A stretch of DNA of 46,722 bases, taken from contig MFPD01000023.1 of NCBI GenBank assembly GCA_001784115.1, forward strand, positions 1 to 46,722, in the 5' to 3' direction. This stretch comes from Candidatus Levybacteria bacterium RIFCSPLOWO2_02_FULL_37_18 (GTDB lineage: Bacteria > Patescibacteriota > Microgenomatia > Levybacterales > UBA12049). This document shows positions 45,874 through 46,722 of the stretch, piece after piece. A program made the translations under genes and the position numbers. How positions within the stretch are numbered: position 1 is the stretch's first letter; every line of letters begins with the position of its first letter. Below the pieces are notes generated by a model. The model did not search any database, was not told the origin of the DNA, and worked only from the letters and a program-made list of their open reading frames with translations.

Positions 45874-46722
45874 AAATTTTTCTTATAATAATTTCTCCAG
45901 TAATTCAGCATATCTTTTAAAGTTTGGTCGAACTTTATTTTTGGCTTCCAACCGGTTTGCCTAACAAACTTTTCAACTGATGGAATTTGTAGAGTAACAT
46001 CAGAGGGACGTAAGCGTTTGGGATCTGCTTCTATTTTGATATTCTTTCTTTTAGAAAAACGAATGAGTTTATTTAACATATCTCCAATTGTCATAGTTTC
46101 TACACCTCCGATGTTGTAAACTTCTCCCTGGGTGCATTTATTAACAAGCAACCAATATGCCCTTACAGCATCCCGTACATCCATAAAAGTTCTAACACTG
46201 TTTAAATTCCCGACCGCTACCACTGGTTTTTGTTTACCCGCTTCTATTGCAGCAATTTGTTTTGCAAAATTGGAAGGAGCAAAAACTTCTCCTCTTCGTG
46301 GCCCTTCATGGGTAAACATTCTTGTGCGAATTGTTTTTATACCCCAAGAAAGAAAGTATTGAAGAGCTAACATATCCTCTCCAACTTTCGAAACAGCATA
46401 AGGCGATGCAGGTCGAAAGGGATTTGTTTCTTTGATTGGAATTTCATCTTCCTTAACTTGTCCATACACCTCAGAAGAACTGCAAATATGAATAATTGGA
46501 TCATACTTTTCTTGCAATTTAAGAGTTTTAATTGCCTCGAGTAAATTGGCGGTACCGACTACATTTGTTTGTAAAGTTGAGATAGGGGATACAAAACTAA
46601 AATCAACATATGATTGAGCAGCAAGATGAAAAATAACATCGGGTTTTACCGTAGAGAGAATTTTTTCCAAAGAACTATAATCCTCCAAGTCTCCATAACA
46701 AAGATTAATATAATCAATGATC
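45870..46722 (-). CDS. GDP-mannose 4,6-dehydratase-like SDR, N-terminus truncated at window edge
   Basis: Frame open to window end (IIDYINLCYGDLEDYSSLEKIL); IFHLAAQSYVDFSF, CSSSEVYG, SPYAVSK, MFTHEGPRRGEVFAPSNFAKQIA. Confidence 0.8.
   Translation of the reverse strand, partial: IIDYINLCYGDLEDYSSLEKILSTVKPDVIFHLAAQSYVDFSFVSPISTLQTNVVGTANLLEAIKTLKLQEKYDPIIHICSSSEVYGQVKEDEIPIKETNPFRPASPYAVSKVGEDMLALQYFLSWGIKTIRTRMFTHEGPRRGEVFAPSNFAKQIAAIEAGKQKPVVAVGNLNSVRTFMDVRDAVRAYWLLVNKCTQGEVYNIGGVETMTIGDMLNKLIRFSKRKNIKIEADPKRLRPSDVTLQIPSVEKFVRQTGWKPKIKFDQTLKDMLNYWRNYYKKNL

Overview
AT-rich, densely packed window dominated by glycan / nucleotide-sugar biosynthesis genes. It has about 40 CDS in alternating operons, with no rRNA, tRNA or CRISPR seen. 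The gene style suggests a Candidate Phyla Radiation-type bacterium (possibly Microgenomates-like), but this is inference. Contents: several GT2 and GT-C (PMT/ArnT-like) glycosyltransferases; a tandem triplication of an unnamed polytopic membrane protein family (10434-15003); two tandem PMT-type proteins with a C-terminal jelly-roll-like domain (19624-24266); a dTDP-sugar C-methylation cassette (7635-10437); an amino-sugar / formyl-transfer cassette (25642-29734); a GDP-heptose-like module (gmhA/hddA/hddC-like, 29797-35273); and a long minus-strand operon (46722 to 34533). That operon combines E1-alpha/E1-beta TPP dehydrogenase subunits, a split transketolase, two aldo/keto reductases with ParB-like C-termini, a TylF-like methyltransferase and GDP-fucose-synthase-like SDRs. 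The best candidates for something undescribed are: (i) this TPP-enzyme sugar operon, possibly C2-branched sugar synthesis; (ii) three SDR paralogs that all lack the catalytic Tyr of YxxxK; (iii) aldo/keto reductase-ParB fusions; (iv) the membrane protein triplication with a conserved CxC tail; (v) recurrent leaderless promoter architecture, including a divergent promoter whose two -35 boxes overlap; (vi) a ~100 bp cloverleaf-like palindromic element at 9060-9160. All function calls come from motifs read by eye; no database search was run.
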